Part shown: one piece after another, positions 1 to 12,400 of the stretch
How positions within the stretch are numbered: the stretch's first letter is position 1
How the letters are laid out: each line of letters opens with the position of its first letter
Source: Fistularia commersonii
Taxonomy: Eukaryota; Chordata; Actinopteri; Syngnathiformes; Fistulariidae
DNA length: 64,000 nucleotides
Reading direction: 5' to 3'
NCBI GenBank assembly: GCA_037954325.1
Contig: JBBMNZ010000001.1
Location: 18,868,258 to 18,932,257 of the forward strand
Made by a program: the position numbers and the translations under genes
Notes under the pieces: model-generated
What the model saw: the letters and a program-made list of their open reading frames with translations, nothing else
Told to the model about the DNA's origin: nothing
The model's database searches: none

Positions 1-3000
1 TGGGCAGCCATTAAAATCCAAACAATGAAAAAAAAAAAAAAAACAAGGTGCAAAGAGAGGAGTAAAAGCTTAAAAGAAGGAGAGAGAGTGAATTACCGCC
101 ACCTGGGGTTACTTTGTTCAACTAAGGGGCAAATTCTTGTTGGAGTCGAAGGAAAACAAGGCCTATTTTTTACAAATTTCATGGAGAAAAAAAAAATATT
201 CAAAATAATTTGGCTAAAAAAAATAACAGTCCTTCTGATGCAGTTAATCTGGACATGGAATATCAAATAAATAATGGAAGATGCACTGAGTAAAACGCCA
301 AGCCCTGAAAGGAGCATGACAGTGGAGCTATGAATAAATTAATTGATTACATTAGAGAAAAAGCTACACATTAGCCTTACACACCTTTTAAGGCAATTTG
401 TTTAATATCAGAAATCTAATAAAATATCTCAATTTATAAAAAAAATAGGACAGTAAAGGAGAAGCTGCAGATAATGTGGCTGATTATTTCAAAACAGGGA
501 ATCACTGATGTTAGTCACAAGAATGTTTATGAGACCACTGACAGAGGAAACTGCAAATTAACAGACATAAAGCAAATATTTAAGACAAAAAAAATCAGAT
601 TTGTCTTTGAAACATTGTTTAAGGCCTATTTGATTTGGATACATTGTCATTTTTTCGCGGTTTTGGTTTATTTCCCTTTTTTTCCTCTGTCATTTGACAA
701 AAAAAATCAATAAAAGCAATACAATATAAAAATAACAGTGAATTTTAATCTCATAATTAAATGACTACCTGAATTTCAATACCTCACTTTTTAAATATTA
801 ATGAAATGTATTCATTTTTAAATACATTAATCATACTCCTATTAGTTTCTTTATTCATTGTCTCTGTATCTAAATAATATATTCTAAATGAAGTCTTCAT
901 CTTCACTTATTAGAGTTTAATGTAGAGCTATTCCAGAGGCAGTTATGCATTCAAGTATGTTTATCTTGAGAAATTACCAGAACTTTCAAATTCCATTTTA
1001 ATGTTGGGAAATTCAGAACTTTAAAAAGAAATAGAAAAAAATAAAACCTATTAATACAATTATACAGTATCTAGCTCAGTGGCCTCTATTTATTTCAACG
1101 TTGTTAATTTTAAGGACTCTAAACGCAGCCTTTGACAAGCGTTTAAATCAAATTGTAATTAAATGACTCCTCATTTTGCTACAGACACACACATTTAATT
1201 GATTCATGTTAATTAAGAAAAAGGACAATATGAGGCCACAGCTGGGGAGCTTGAGTTCATATTCTCTTGATTGTTTTACTTTTTCAAATCAGGAGAAGAA
1301 TAGAACAGAACAAAAAGAACAGAAACCGAACATAATGACAAATACTAAAATAAAAGATCGCTGGGCGAAGAAATTATTAACTAATCCTTTTCTTTTTAAT
1401 TGACAAGAAAATAGAAGATGCAAAAATGTGTAAAAAAAATAATAATTTGAATACTTTGATAAAGCACTTAAATGTACTTGTTTGATAATTGTATCAATAA
1501 ACCTGTATTTTTTTATTGCATGTCATTTTATTTTTTAATCACTATTATGCATATGAACAATGGATTTAGTCTGTTTTGCAAATTATCTGTAATTACCGAA
1601 CTTACTTGTGCAGTGAAAAGATCACATCCGTGATCTGGCCAAATCCCAGCATTTAAATAAGGGAAATTAAGTAGCTCGGGATGGAAACAGTTAATTGATT
1701 CATGATCATTAGAAGCAACAGCATGCAACCCCAGCAGGAGGAGGTTGGGCACGGTCTGTGCTGCTTCCAAGGATGGGAAAAAAAATGAAGGTGTAAAATG
1801 ACAAAGGAAAGAAATAATTGAAGAGAAATCCTCATGAAACTTCACATATTTAAGAAACTGATAAACAGAACCCATACATGAGTAAAAATGGCCATGCATA
1901 AATGATAATAATAAATGAATAAACAATGGAAACATTTGTTTTAGTGACCAAAAAAAAGTAAACACAAAAATGTATTCAATGTCTGTTAATCAAATTAAAT
2001 ACTTTCTAAAAAAGCTTATTATCAAACGTTTAATTTAAGGTATCTGTGTTTTGTATCTTTTAAGTCGAAGAAATGCTTTGATCGAATGGTTTGGAAAGCA
2101 ATATTTGGTTGAGACTGGGCTAAATGATTAGTGTTTGTTCATGAAATGGAAGCTGCGGGTGGACGCCTTCAGCGTGGAGGTCCCTGGGGTTCAGAGGCTG
2201 TAGCAACATAGCCGACCACCTGGAAGGTATCCGAAGTCTTCATCAAAACCCTCTTGCCCTCCGCTGTCCTTGGTCATGTCAGGCTTCACCGCCCCCCTAA
2301 AATCAGTTTATTCATGATGAGACTCCTGGGGGACTCTTCCTCACCATCTCATCTTCCTGCCCTCCTCTTCATCTGCCCTTGACGGCTCACCCCGAGCATC
2401 CGACCAGCAACCTTTCCACCTCCAGCTCCTCGCCGTTTCACCACAGATGCTGCCGTCATAACCTGACACCTGAGCAAACGCAAAGCAATAAGAGAAATTT
2501 ATTTATTTCTCAGGTTTTTGACACAGAAGTTATTATGGTGGGCAGTGAAGTGAACACATGATTCACTATTTCGATGAAATATCATCGGGGAGGTTGGGAT
2601 GAAATCTTTGGTCTGCGGCCCGAACGACTGATTGCAAGTGATTACACCGTTGAGTTTTACATAAAATGTTTAATGTGGGAATAGTCGGCACCAATCAAAG
2701 CCCCAAAGCCTCTTTCCTTGTTAATGTTCCACTTCGCCGATGGAGCCGCGCAAAAACCAAATTAGGTTTTACCAAGCAAAGTCAGTGGCGACGCCAGTGT
2801 CAGCAAAAATATCAATATCACACCAAAGCACTTTTCAACACAGGAGACTCTAATTTTGTGTTTTTCTCATTGCCTCCGCTTGTAATTTCACAAAAACATC
2901 TGGGCAAGTTTGATTTTCATATCACTGAGGGAAAGGTTCATCACTGTGCTAAATAATCAAGTGAAGCAATATATAATTATGCATATATTCAATATACATT

Positions 3001-6000
3001 TTTAAATGTCTGCATTATTCTTTTACTGTTGGGGCCGTAGCTTTTAATGACTGATGATGAAATGACACAAATCAGATTCCTGTCAGAGGAATTGACCTTT
3101 TATGTCACAAATACACTCATTTAACATCAAAAAGGACAGTGGGGAGACGGAGTACATTGATGCCAAAAATAATCAAGCCAGTGACTGAAAACCAAAAAGA
3201 ATTCAATATTTTCAAGTTTACACCAAAACAGAAAAAAACTCAGTCCGTCACCACAGTATCTACATCAAAACAGACATCCTGACATTGACCCCACAACCTC
3301 CATTCCACCAAATGCCAACATCTCCACAATGTTGGTGTCCAATTGGGAGAGTACATACAACAAACCGATCAGATTTTTGATGGATTAAATAATGATCAAT
3401 GAAGTTTTCACAAAGTGATTCTGATGGATCTGTGACTGACAAATCTGTCAGGCAATTTGGAAGCAGCGGTGTCATATGAGGAGCGAAAAAGTCTAAGAGG
3501 GCAAATAACACCCTTCCATTTGTGAAGGCATTAAACTTCAACAAGCAATAATGAGCTTTGACAGTTGAGACAAAGCTGTGGACTGAAATTTATCTTATTA
3601 ACTCTGAGAGCACAGATTATTGCATATTGCTATCCAAGAAAAGCCAATTTGAGGTTGATAGATGCCGCCTCTGTTGTTTGCCTAAATTATAAATCCATCC
3701 CTGCTGTTAAGGATAAAATCAAAACCCAACCGTCCCTCCTCACCCACATATTTAACTACCTGATGGGATCTCATTTTTTGTCAGTATCTTGGTCAGCACA
3801 AGCCTTTGCGGGCCACAGCTTTACGCACGGGGTAATGACATATTTTATTTTTGTGAGAAAAAAACAATTATACAGGGACCTGTTTCTTAAGAAAGGAGCC
3901 GTATCAGCAGAGGTGAAAGAGGTTCAGTAGGGGCCAGGTAAATTTATATATACAGCACGGAGCTTCAAGGGTGAGAGAACAAAACACTCTGACCAACAGA
4001 ATTTTCATTCAGCAGATCATAAATAAAGAAAGGATACACTGAATTCACAACATACAAACAAGGAAATAAATTGCATCTATCAGTGCCCTGTATTCACCTC
4101 TTTGGATAGCAGAGGGTGCCGCTGCTGACCCTTAACAGTAGGCGGTGTAAGCAGGCATTGATTTATAGCGCTACATAAATGATTAACTGTAATCGATAAA
4201 ATCACCAAATGTAAATGTTGGGCTATCCGCTTTTATTTTAAAATAACTGCAATTGTACGAATCTACGGGAGTGCAGCAAAATGACTTTTCTTAATATTCA
4301 TGTATTTCATTCTAATTATCTGTGATAAACTGGTCACATTCATTTAGTTTTACTGGAGTTAAGTGGGTCGTTACAAATCTAACTGCCGGTGTTAAATTCT
4401 CAATTATAATCCAATATCATTCAAAAGGCTCCTTAAAATCATCATATCAAAATTGTATCATGGCAGACTTTATCACATTGGCTAAGATCATATTATTGAT
4501 TAAATGCATAACATCATAGCAGGATGACACCTGGAACTGACACCCCCGCCAGAACACTAATATTTTGAGAGAGTGAAGAAAACTAACAAATGCAAACTTG
4601 CCTGCTCGTTATTTTAGCACCAAACGAATTTACTGTGTGTTTTGTCTTCCAACTGCAAAGCCATCAAATCAACATCCCACCAATTTCAAAACTTTACTGC
4701 AAACAATATAATACAAAAGCTGTGTTGAAGTTTTCAAAGCAGACACACAGCTAAAACTACTTTCCTGACCAAGGCGACGGCATGATGATTTCACACAGCG
4801 TCACAATCAGCAGAGGGTCCAGCTGTGCAGCTGTGAAAAACATCTGTTCACAGGAGTAACATGCAATAAGTGGATCAATATGTTTCCAGAGTCAGGACAG
4901 CATGAGTTTGACTGATCTGCCAGAACTCCTTTAAGAAAACATGCATTTCAAAGGTTGTTTGGTTGTCGTCTTGTGTTCAGAGGTTTGGAAAAAAAATGGA
5001 ATTCATATTTTGTGAGAATAAGCATCATTATGTTGTTACCTCACTGCCATTTTGAAGCCTTTTATTGCAAATAAAGCCCCTATTGAGCTTCCACATTTGT
5101 TCAGTAAACGAGGGGCACTGAGTGCAGATAAGCCCGGTCTCCTATGTGGGATAATGGCAATGCAGAGACGACAGGAATGTAGAAGGAGCTCCAGAGACTC
5201 TTCCCGCACAGTAAGATTGGGATTTATTGGCTCCATAACTCCTCGATGCACCCCTACATCAATTTATGTTGTTGAATCAGAATAAAATGTGTACTGAATG
5301 ATGAGGTCCTGGACGCCAACCAGCTCTGAAAAAGGCATTGGTCTGAAGTGTCTCAGTTCGGGTGCTCCGGTTGTAGCTGTTTTCAAAAGATATTTTTAAA
5401 GCAATTACTTACACACGGTGGGTGGAAGAGGGCATGGAACGGAACGGGAGCTACACACATGCACAGGAAAAATGATTAAGCGGCCATTAAGAATGAATTT
5501 GATTTGTTGTGCTCAAATAGCCAGACATCACATCCAAAATGTTTGGGTCGGGGAAACAGATACGAAACATCTGCAGCGTGTTAGAAATTCCTCCCGCATA
5601 TAGACCTCGGACAGAACTCTAATCTCTGTAAATGTACCGGTGTGAACCCGTCGGGCGGCATGACAACGTGACAGCCGCCATCCAACATATTGAAGGCTCT
5701 GACTGTGAAATATAATGGCCGGTAAGGTACGAATTGGACAGGCTGGCTTTTCAGAGAGGATTCAACCCGCCCAAAGTGACGCGCCTGACATCGGGGGTCT
5801 CCGTTGAGAAACTGCAGCTTAGTGAGAGATGACATGACAAGCACACATTGCTTTCGACTTGCACTCCCAAGTGTCAGGAGTGCCCCACTTTCCCTCCTCT
5901 AATTGCCAGTCCCTGTTTAAAACTGTATTACTATACGCAAAAGAGAACGCCTCACACAACTACACAATACAATGGAGGACTATTATCATTATTTTCAAAG

Positions 6001-6300
6001 ATAGAGAGAATTTATTATGCAAGATGTTTAGGTAAAATTAACAAGTATCTGCGAAGCTGCTCTGTTTACACTTTGGTTATCTTCTTGGATCAAGTGCCAC
6101 TGTAGGTTTTAACTGACAGAAGTGGCTCTCAAGTGAACAAAAGTCCCCCTACATACAAACATATACCACACACACACACACACGTACATAGTTCAGCTAT
6201 AGGACTAGATGTTAATATCCCTAATAATGAGTACTTCCTTGATCTATGTGGGCAGAGGGGTAAGAACATCATCAGGATCCTTAGGTGGGCACCCTCTTTC
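1..6300. other. Gene-free AT-rich DNA
   Basis: No open frame here shows a recognisable domain, a codon bias or plausible splice partners. The longest frames (under 150 codons, for example 1528-1965 on the minus strand) are low-complexity or chance frames. Several stretches are unusually complex and non-repetitive for this DNA: roughly 1080-1300 and 1600-1870, both with several TAATTA-like homeodomain cores, then 5040-5280 and 5600-5870. They could be conserved non-coding elements, but this is inference from composition only, because no alignment could be run. A short CA run lies at about 6170-6183. Confidence 0.45.
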
Positions 6301-6344
6301 ATCTGTGTTTAAGAGGGCTCTACAGCAACACCTGGCATCCTAGA

Positions 6345-6445
6345 TAATAAAAATAATAATAATAATACATACGATTTGTATAGCGCTTTTCAAGGTACAC
6401 GAAGACGCGTTACAAGTTCACGACAGAAAACATAGAACATACACA
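6345..6445 (+). repeat. AAT microsatellite and dispersed-repeat fragment
   Basis: A short AAT run is followed by a segment reading 'tgtatagcgcttttcaaggtac', a motif I recognise from a very common teleost dispersed repeat. It directly abuts the decayed retrotransposon on its right. Family assignment is not possible by eye. Confidence 0.45.
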
Positions 6446-6479
6446 TAGTTAATGGGAAGAGCTGTAGGTGTTGTAGGTG

Positions 6480-7560
6480 GTTTGGAGGATGCGCCCCCTT
6501 CCACTTTAAAACCTTTCACAGCCCAGTTTGCGTCTGTCCTCTTTTTCCAGATCCACCAGCTGCTTCGCTCTGCTCCTTCTGACCAAGATCTAATAGCTTT
6601 CCTGAAGGCGTGTCCTTGAACTCCTACCCCATTCAGGAGCCTGGTTATGGAGGTGGCCACAAATTTGTACCCCCTAACAGGAGCACCTGTGTACGCAACG
6701 CTTGTTGTCCCTCAAAAACTGTCAGTGTACTTCAGCTTTTTGTACTCTTATGCTTCTCCCACTACAGCCTCCCATAACACAGTTAGTTCCACGACGATCA
6801 GGGACTTTCGTGAAATTGACCACAAAATAAAATCTGTCCTGAGATCGGTGTTCAAAATCTCAGGCTGAAACTTGAGTAGTTGATCTAGATCAACTTACAT
6901 TTTCCAGTCCCTTGCTGCGTCCAAAAGGTTTCTATCCACTCGTGCTGCTGTTTTCACCGGGCCCTGTCCTGCTCTCACAAAGGGGATATTGGATGAGTGC
7001 CCTGATGTTGGGTGAGGTTGGGTGGGCGTTGATGGATGATCGCCTTCCTTCCAGGATGATTGCCAGTTGGCGTCGGACTTGGTTATGCCTCCAGGTGGAC
7101 CGACCTTGGGACGGCATGGTTTTGCAGCTGGTGAGGATATGCCTGAGAGTTCCTGGGGTTTGGCAGAGAGGGCATGTTGGGTCTTCTCCAATCAACTGGT
7201 TGAGGGTGTAAGAAGAACAGCATAGATATCCCTGATGATTAAGCTGATTTGGACCCCTTCCATTTCACATAGAGTTTACAGTGCTCCAAGTTTTCCCTGG
7301 TAGTCCAGTGGCACTTCTGAGCTTGTGACACTGCCTATGTAGATCTTTCTGCTTCCTCTTGGCTCTGGACCTCAGCAACTACCAGTTTTCTCCTCTCTGC
7401 TCTCTGATGTTGCCTTGTTTCATGTAGGTCGACTTGTCCCAAGTCCAAATCTACCTCTTTCTTGCCGCATCTGTCCCACTATGTCACCATATTTGTGGGC
7501 AGACAGAAGCTACTCTACAGCCGCAGCTGGGAGCAACTTCCTCCTGGTTGCCTGTTTGGA
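6480..7560 (-). pseudogene. Decayed RLE-type non-LTR retrotransposon, C-terminal part
   Basis: The minus strand encodes, with frameshifts and stops, the C-terminal third of a non-LTR retrotransposon polyprotein of the restriction-like-endonuclease (RLE) group (R2, R4, NeSL and Hero relatives). In order one sees a segment before the zinc knuckle (about 7560-7400), a CPLC...H..C knuckle (about 7175-7120), then the RLE domain with an LR-D-ILW ... VVELTV core (about 6830-6740) and a KLKYTD segment. Last comes a C-terminal tail ending in a WWIWKKR-like motif near 6510. At least two internal stops and several frame changes make it non-functional. The reverse transcriptase part is missing, as in a 5'-truncated insertion. 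It is probably the same family as the fragment at 27.9-28.7 kb. Confidence 0.75.
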
Positions 7561-7619
7561 AGGAGCTGTTCATATGGCTGCATCTTGAGACCATTTTCAG
7601 TGCACTTTTTTTATTAAGT

Positions 7620-7880
7620 TAGCTCTCATTGTAGCTCCCAATAAAGTTAAGAGTGCTGATGCTGGTGGGGTTAAGAAAGAGTTAAGAATTACAGTTGATC
7701 TGAAGAAGGAAATAATAGCTAAACGTGAGCGTAGTGTTTGTGTTATTGATCTCACCAAGCACTATGATGTAGCTAAGGCAATCGCCTGTCCAAGCCTCAA
7801 GAACAAATATGATAGCACATGTGGCTAAAGGGGTGACTTTGTTAGTGACTCATGAAGCTGACTGGTCAGCTCATAGAGCA
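7620..7880 (+). pseudogene. Tigger/pogo-like transposase N-terminal fragment
   Basis: From about 7627 one frame reads APNKVKSADAGGVKKE, then a helix-turn-helix-like segment with KKEIIAKRER, then VIDLTKHYDV and SLKNKYD. It stops, and after a one-base frame change it continues as VAKGVTLLVTHE near 7828. This order is the CENP-B-type N-terminal DNA-binding domain of Tigger (pogo superfamily) DNA transposons. The codon before APN is GTA where a start ATG would be expected. The rest of the transposase, including the DDE catalytic core, is absent. It is a relic, adjacent to but independent of the retrotransposon fragment on its left. The assignment rests on remembered family patterns. Confidence 0.55.
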
Positions 7881-9445
7881 GTTTTATATTTTCATTTTCA
7901 TATTTTTCCATGTATACTTGTGTTTTTTTTTGTTTGTTTTGTTTTTATTTAACTAACTGCAACGGCCAAAAACACCTGCTAGCATTAGCAAGAAGCCACT
8001 CTGCTAATCCTGTGACTCCAGTTTTCGCAATCTAGTCGCTGAGCACAAATATTGCTGCTGCTTACTGCGAAACAGTCTGAATTTTCCGACGGACTGCCAA
8101 TCACCCACTTAATGACATTCGACAAAAGATAGACGCTCATAAATATAATCATCATTTAAATCAACACACTAAAATCTGCTGAAATAAGAATGCGGTAATT
8201 TTAGAAACTAATAACATTGAAGCATAATGAAATATTCACCTTACCCTGTTGTTTAAATAGTCACACAGGTTTTGAAGTTGAATCTTAAAAAAAACCTCAC
8301 TCACATTATTACAATTATATCATTTGTCATGTATTTGATTTATTCTGAACTGTGTATTGTTACACCTTGGTAATAGGCTCCTGCAAACCTTGAAGCAACA
8401 GTTTTGGGAACAAAGTCCCGGAGACAAAAGTTGTATTTTTTATATGTTAGCAGGCCTACCAGGGTCAAAAGAAGTGGTGCTTTGGAAGTGTCTAAGTGAA
8501 ATAACGTGATGCCCCCAACCTCTTGGCTAATCAGGTACGTGTTTATCCACCTTTAGCATGACAGCTTGGCTCCCCTTCGTGCTCACGCATCCACACACCC
8601 TTCACTGCAGTCTGAGTCCATTCTAGGAATCCAAACATCTGGAGGATCCAGACCATGAAATGCACTGCAGCAAATTTCTGACCCACTCCTTAGGAAAACA
8701 AAACATAACGCAAAAAAAAAAAAAAAAAAACAATTGTGATGGTGGGAGGAAAGATGCTATTATCAGCTAAGAGGGGAAGGCATCTCATTTAAAAAGGCCT
8801 CCCGGACATAATTTATGTAAACAAATGCAGCACAGTTTCTCTCGGGTCCTGACTGCAGAAGTGGGTGCATCAACCAATTGCTAAGTGGCTGGCAGAGAGA
8901 AAAGCTTACTCACTTCCTGTTTTCCTGCCGGGGCCTGGTTCGCTGGGGATTCTACACAAATGAATAATACATCTTCTCCATTTAATTTGGAAAGCAGCCG
9001 TAATGAGGCACTTTTGCACAGTGTTTCCCCTCTCTGGGCTCTCACGTGCAGGAAGCACTATGTGTGTGAGTTAGAGCCTGTGTATGGAGCAACTGTGGGG
9101 GCAAAAACATGTCCATATTTAAATAGGCTGCAAACTGACTGACTTTATCAAGCAAATTAAAGCAGGAAAATTAATAACATGGCTGTTTAACAAGATTTTT
9201 CACACCTAAGAAAAGATAAATGTAAAATAATGGGCCGTTTTTCTTTTCCAACTTCCACAGAAAAAAATGGTGTGATGAGTTTTAAAATTCTTAAAAATAA
9301 TACTTGTTTAACCTTTCTTGGAGCAAATATTTTAAATAGGTCAAATGACCCGGTCACTGCAAAGGGAATGTTGGGAACATTTTCTAACTAGACCATGACA
9401 ATGAATTCCCTCAAGTAGACCCCATGAAAAAGACTAAACTCCAGT

Positions 9446-9459
9446 CCACTAGGTGGCAG
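9446..9459 (+). promoter_or_regulatory. CTCF-type motif, forward orientation
   Basis: The sequence CCACTAGGTGGCAG matches the 14-base CTCF core consensus CCASYAGRKGGCRS at every position. It reads on the plus strand, so a bound CTCF would point rightwards, toward the reverse motif at 21431-21444. Such motifs are sometimes spread by transposable elements, and the flanking 'ccagtccactaggtggcagtaa' resembles text seen in fish repeats, so it may be repeat-derived. Occupancy cannot be judged from sequence. Confidence 0.55.
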
Positions 9460-12400
9460 TAACGGGTCTCTAATCAACAGTTGTGGCACCGATACAGACA
9501 GGAAAATGAGACACAATAATTTATAGTTCTCTCATCACATATTAAATTTTTCATTGGCCTGAAATCAGCATGAGTCTAACTCCTGGCTTTCAAATACTGG
9601 TTTGGTTCTTGACCAAAACTTCCACAAAGCTTGTCAGACTCAAGTGACTCAGCTAGTATACATACAAATGTTTATATGACAAATAATGTTATAATGCAAT
9701 TTCTACTTAGCTAGAACCTTCATTCAGACATTTCAGTTTAAACAGATTGTTTGAAAACTTATTCAGGTTTGGATGACGGGCCAATTCCAGCAGAATTATT
9801 CATGTGCTTGAGTCTAGCATATATGTTTCAATAGATCCATCCAAAATACTTTCAAAGCATTTCATATATTCTGATAAATGTAACAGTTTCATCCGGCTAT
9901 GATATTTCCCGTCCATTTTAGATAAGACCTGATTCAATGCCTGACCAGGACAGTTTTAATATAAAAGACAACATTCATATATTCATAGCCATTCATTGTT
10001 TGCCGTTAGCTTTGTACCTCAGAGCACAACAAAAAAAGTTCAGATGGAGCTTACTAATGCAGACTTCAGTCGGATTAAAAAAAATACATGAAAAATCAAG
10101 TAAGAGTGAAAGTACAGGAAACCAAACACAGAGGGGGAATATTTACATACAGTTTGACATGCAGTGATGCTGGATGCAGTCATTGAGCCCACGCAATCAA
10201 CCCACACACAAAACAAGTGGATAAATGTTTGCTCAGCTACAAAACCAGCAGCCATCAACAACAACAACCCATATTTTCCTTAAAGGCCAGCAATTCATCG
10301 TCACCAAAAAACGGGGATATGACTTACCTGAGTAACATTTTGATCCAGCAGCTGACAGTTTGCATTCAAATCCTTGAAGAAGACGGCACAGTATCCGCTG
10401 TAGCTTGCAAGAACTGTCCAATATCCTGTCTTCTCTGGCTACATCCTTATCACTGTCCCTGTCTTTCTCGTTTGTTGTCACCCTGAAGCAGGATACCTGC
10501 TGTCTTCCCTTGGAAGACTCAGATTGGCTCACAGGTGGCTATGCTAGATGGCCTTGACACTAATTAGGGTGCAGCTGCAACAAGGCCGACAAGCCTTGTT
10601 GTTAGTTAGCATGATGCTAATTTGCAGTAATCCTCATAAGTATTCCCGGTAACGCCAGGATAAGTGCAGTTAAAATGCAAAATTTGTAAGAAAAAAATAG
10701 TGAGCACAAAATATATGGCAAAAGAAATGCTTTTGTAACTATTACTCCACATAAAATTTCACCATCCTGTCGCTTTTTTCCTCGGTAAATACAGCACAAA
10801 AAAAAAAAATAGGTTAAAGATTTCACTTCTGCTACGGGCAAGGCGATCCTTGAGGGTCGAGACAGAAGCAGAGGGGAAGCAAGGTTGCACTTAGACTCTG
10901 TTCGGTCCGGTCAAGTCCGGTTTTATTCATTGGTGTTGTGGTTGTTTAATCTTGTCCGGTTTGGCCCAGTTTAGTGCTCCCCTCCCCGTGAGAGTGGAAA
11001 GGCGCACGCTGCCATTTCAACCCTCCCTCCCGTAACATGTCAAGTTCAATCACATGGGAATACCAAGCTTCCACATTAAATCATGTTTCCATCAACATCC
11101 AGGCTGCATCCATGTGTAAAGCCTCGCATAACGGTCGTTCTTATGGAACATTATGCACTAAATAAATGCTGGAAATTGTACAGTTTTTCAAAACAATTAT
11201 GACATTTAACACCTATCACACATAATCCAAAACACATCGCTTAACAGCTGATGACACGTACGATTGCTGTTGGCAATCTATTTCTGTTCAACCTTTTCAG
11301 TGTATTACCTTTTTTCTGAAGCGTTATTAATATACTAAAACAATGACTTACATGGGATATGGTAGTACGTGTGTCTTGTTTTTTTTTTAGCAATTCTTGG
11401 GTGATTTGAATATGTGAGATCACTTTATCCAATTGTTTGTGGTCACTCGTGCAAGGAGTCAGGTTGAATTGGGAGGACGGAAGTGAAATTTAAGCATTAA
11501 TGATATTAATTGTTTTGTCAAGGCACCAGCTGGGCGGGGGTAATATTTTTATCTGGTAAATGAGTTTATACATGCTCCGAATGGCTGTTTAAGGTACCGG
11601 AATTGTTCAAAAACCACTAAAACTGTAAATATAAATTCAAGAAATGTTTTGCACTCCCAATCCTATTTCCTTTCCACAACAAAGTGCACTGATCAACATA
11701 TTTGTTAAAATGTGATGCCTTTGTAATTCTGATCAAAACCACACGTTCAAAAAGGGTTTCATCACTGCACTGAATTCTCTGCCTCTGTTTCCCAGTCAAT
11801 TAATTTGAATGAAGCTGGATAATGACCGTATTAATTTGAAGGATAAAACCCCTTTGAATATCCTGCAACATAAAAGTTACTAATTATCACAAATGGATAA
11901 CTTTGAGAATGAATGATAATTAGAGACAAGAATCACAAAATGCTTTTGCTCTTGTGTTTAACCTAGCAAAGATGGATTTTCAATCCACAAAAGGAGTTTT
12001 GAAATACTTTTACTGATTTTTATTGTTCTGGTGGATTGGAGCCCTTCGGTCAAAAACCCAGAAGGAGACTTCGGAGAAACTTTAGCAACAGAGAGGAATA
12101 TGAAGAGTTAAAAATGTCTGAGATTGAACATTGATTGATGAGGCACTAAAACTTTCCCGGATAGTAGGGCGATAAAAAATAAAAAACTAAGTGAATAACA
12201 CTTAAAGATGAAGATAAGATTGAAAAAAAATAAGTACAGCTTATCAGAGTCATACCTGAATGATGCTGCTGCAGCAACTTCTCAGTGTCACCTCCTGATG
12301 GAAGAATGTCAGCGAGGAATTTTAAAGAGTCTGAACGATCCATCGGTATCAGTGCAGGAAAACCTTACCAATCAATATTTAATCACTCAGGTCTGATCAC

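Noticed and set aside
5581..5844. 87-codon minus-strand frame in a CpG-containing segment
   Set aside because: No similarity recognised, no start context and no neighbouring exon. It is kept only as possible non-coding conserved sequence.
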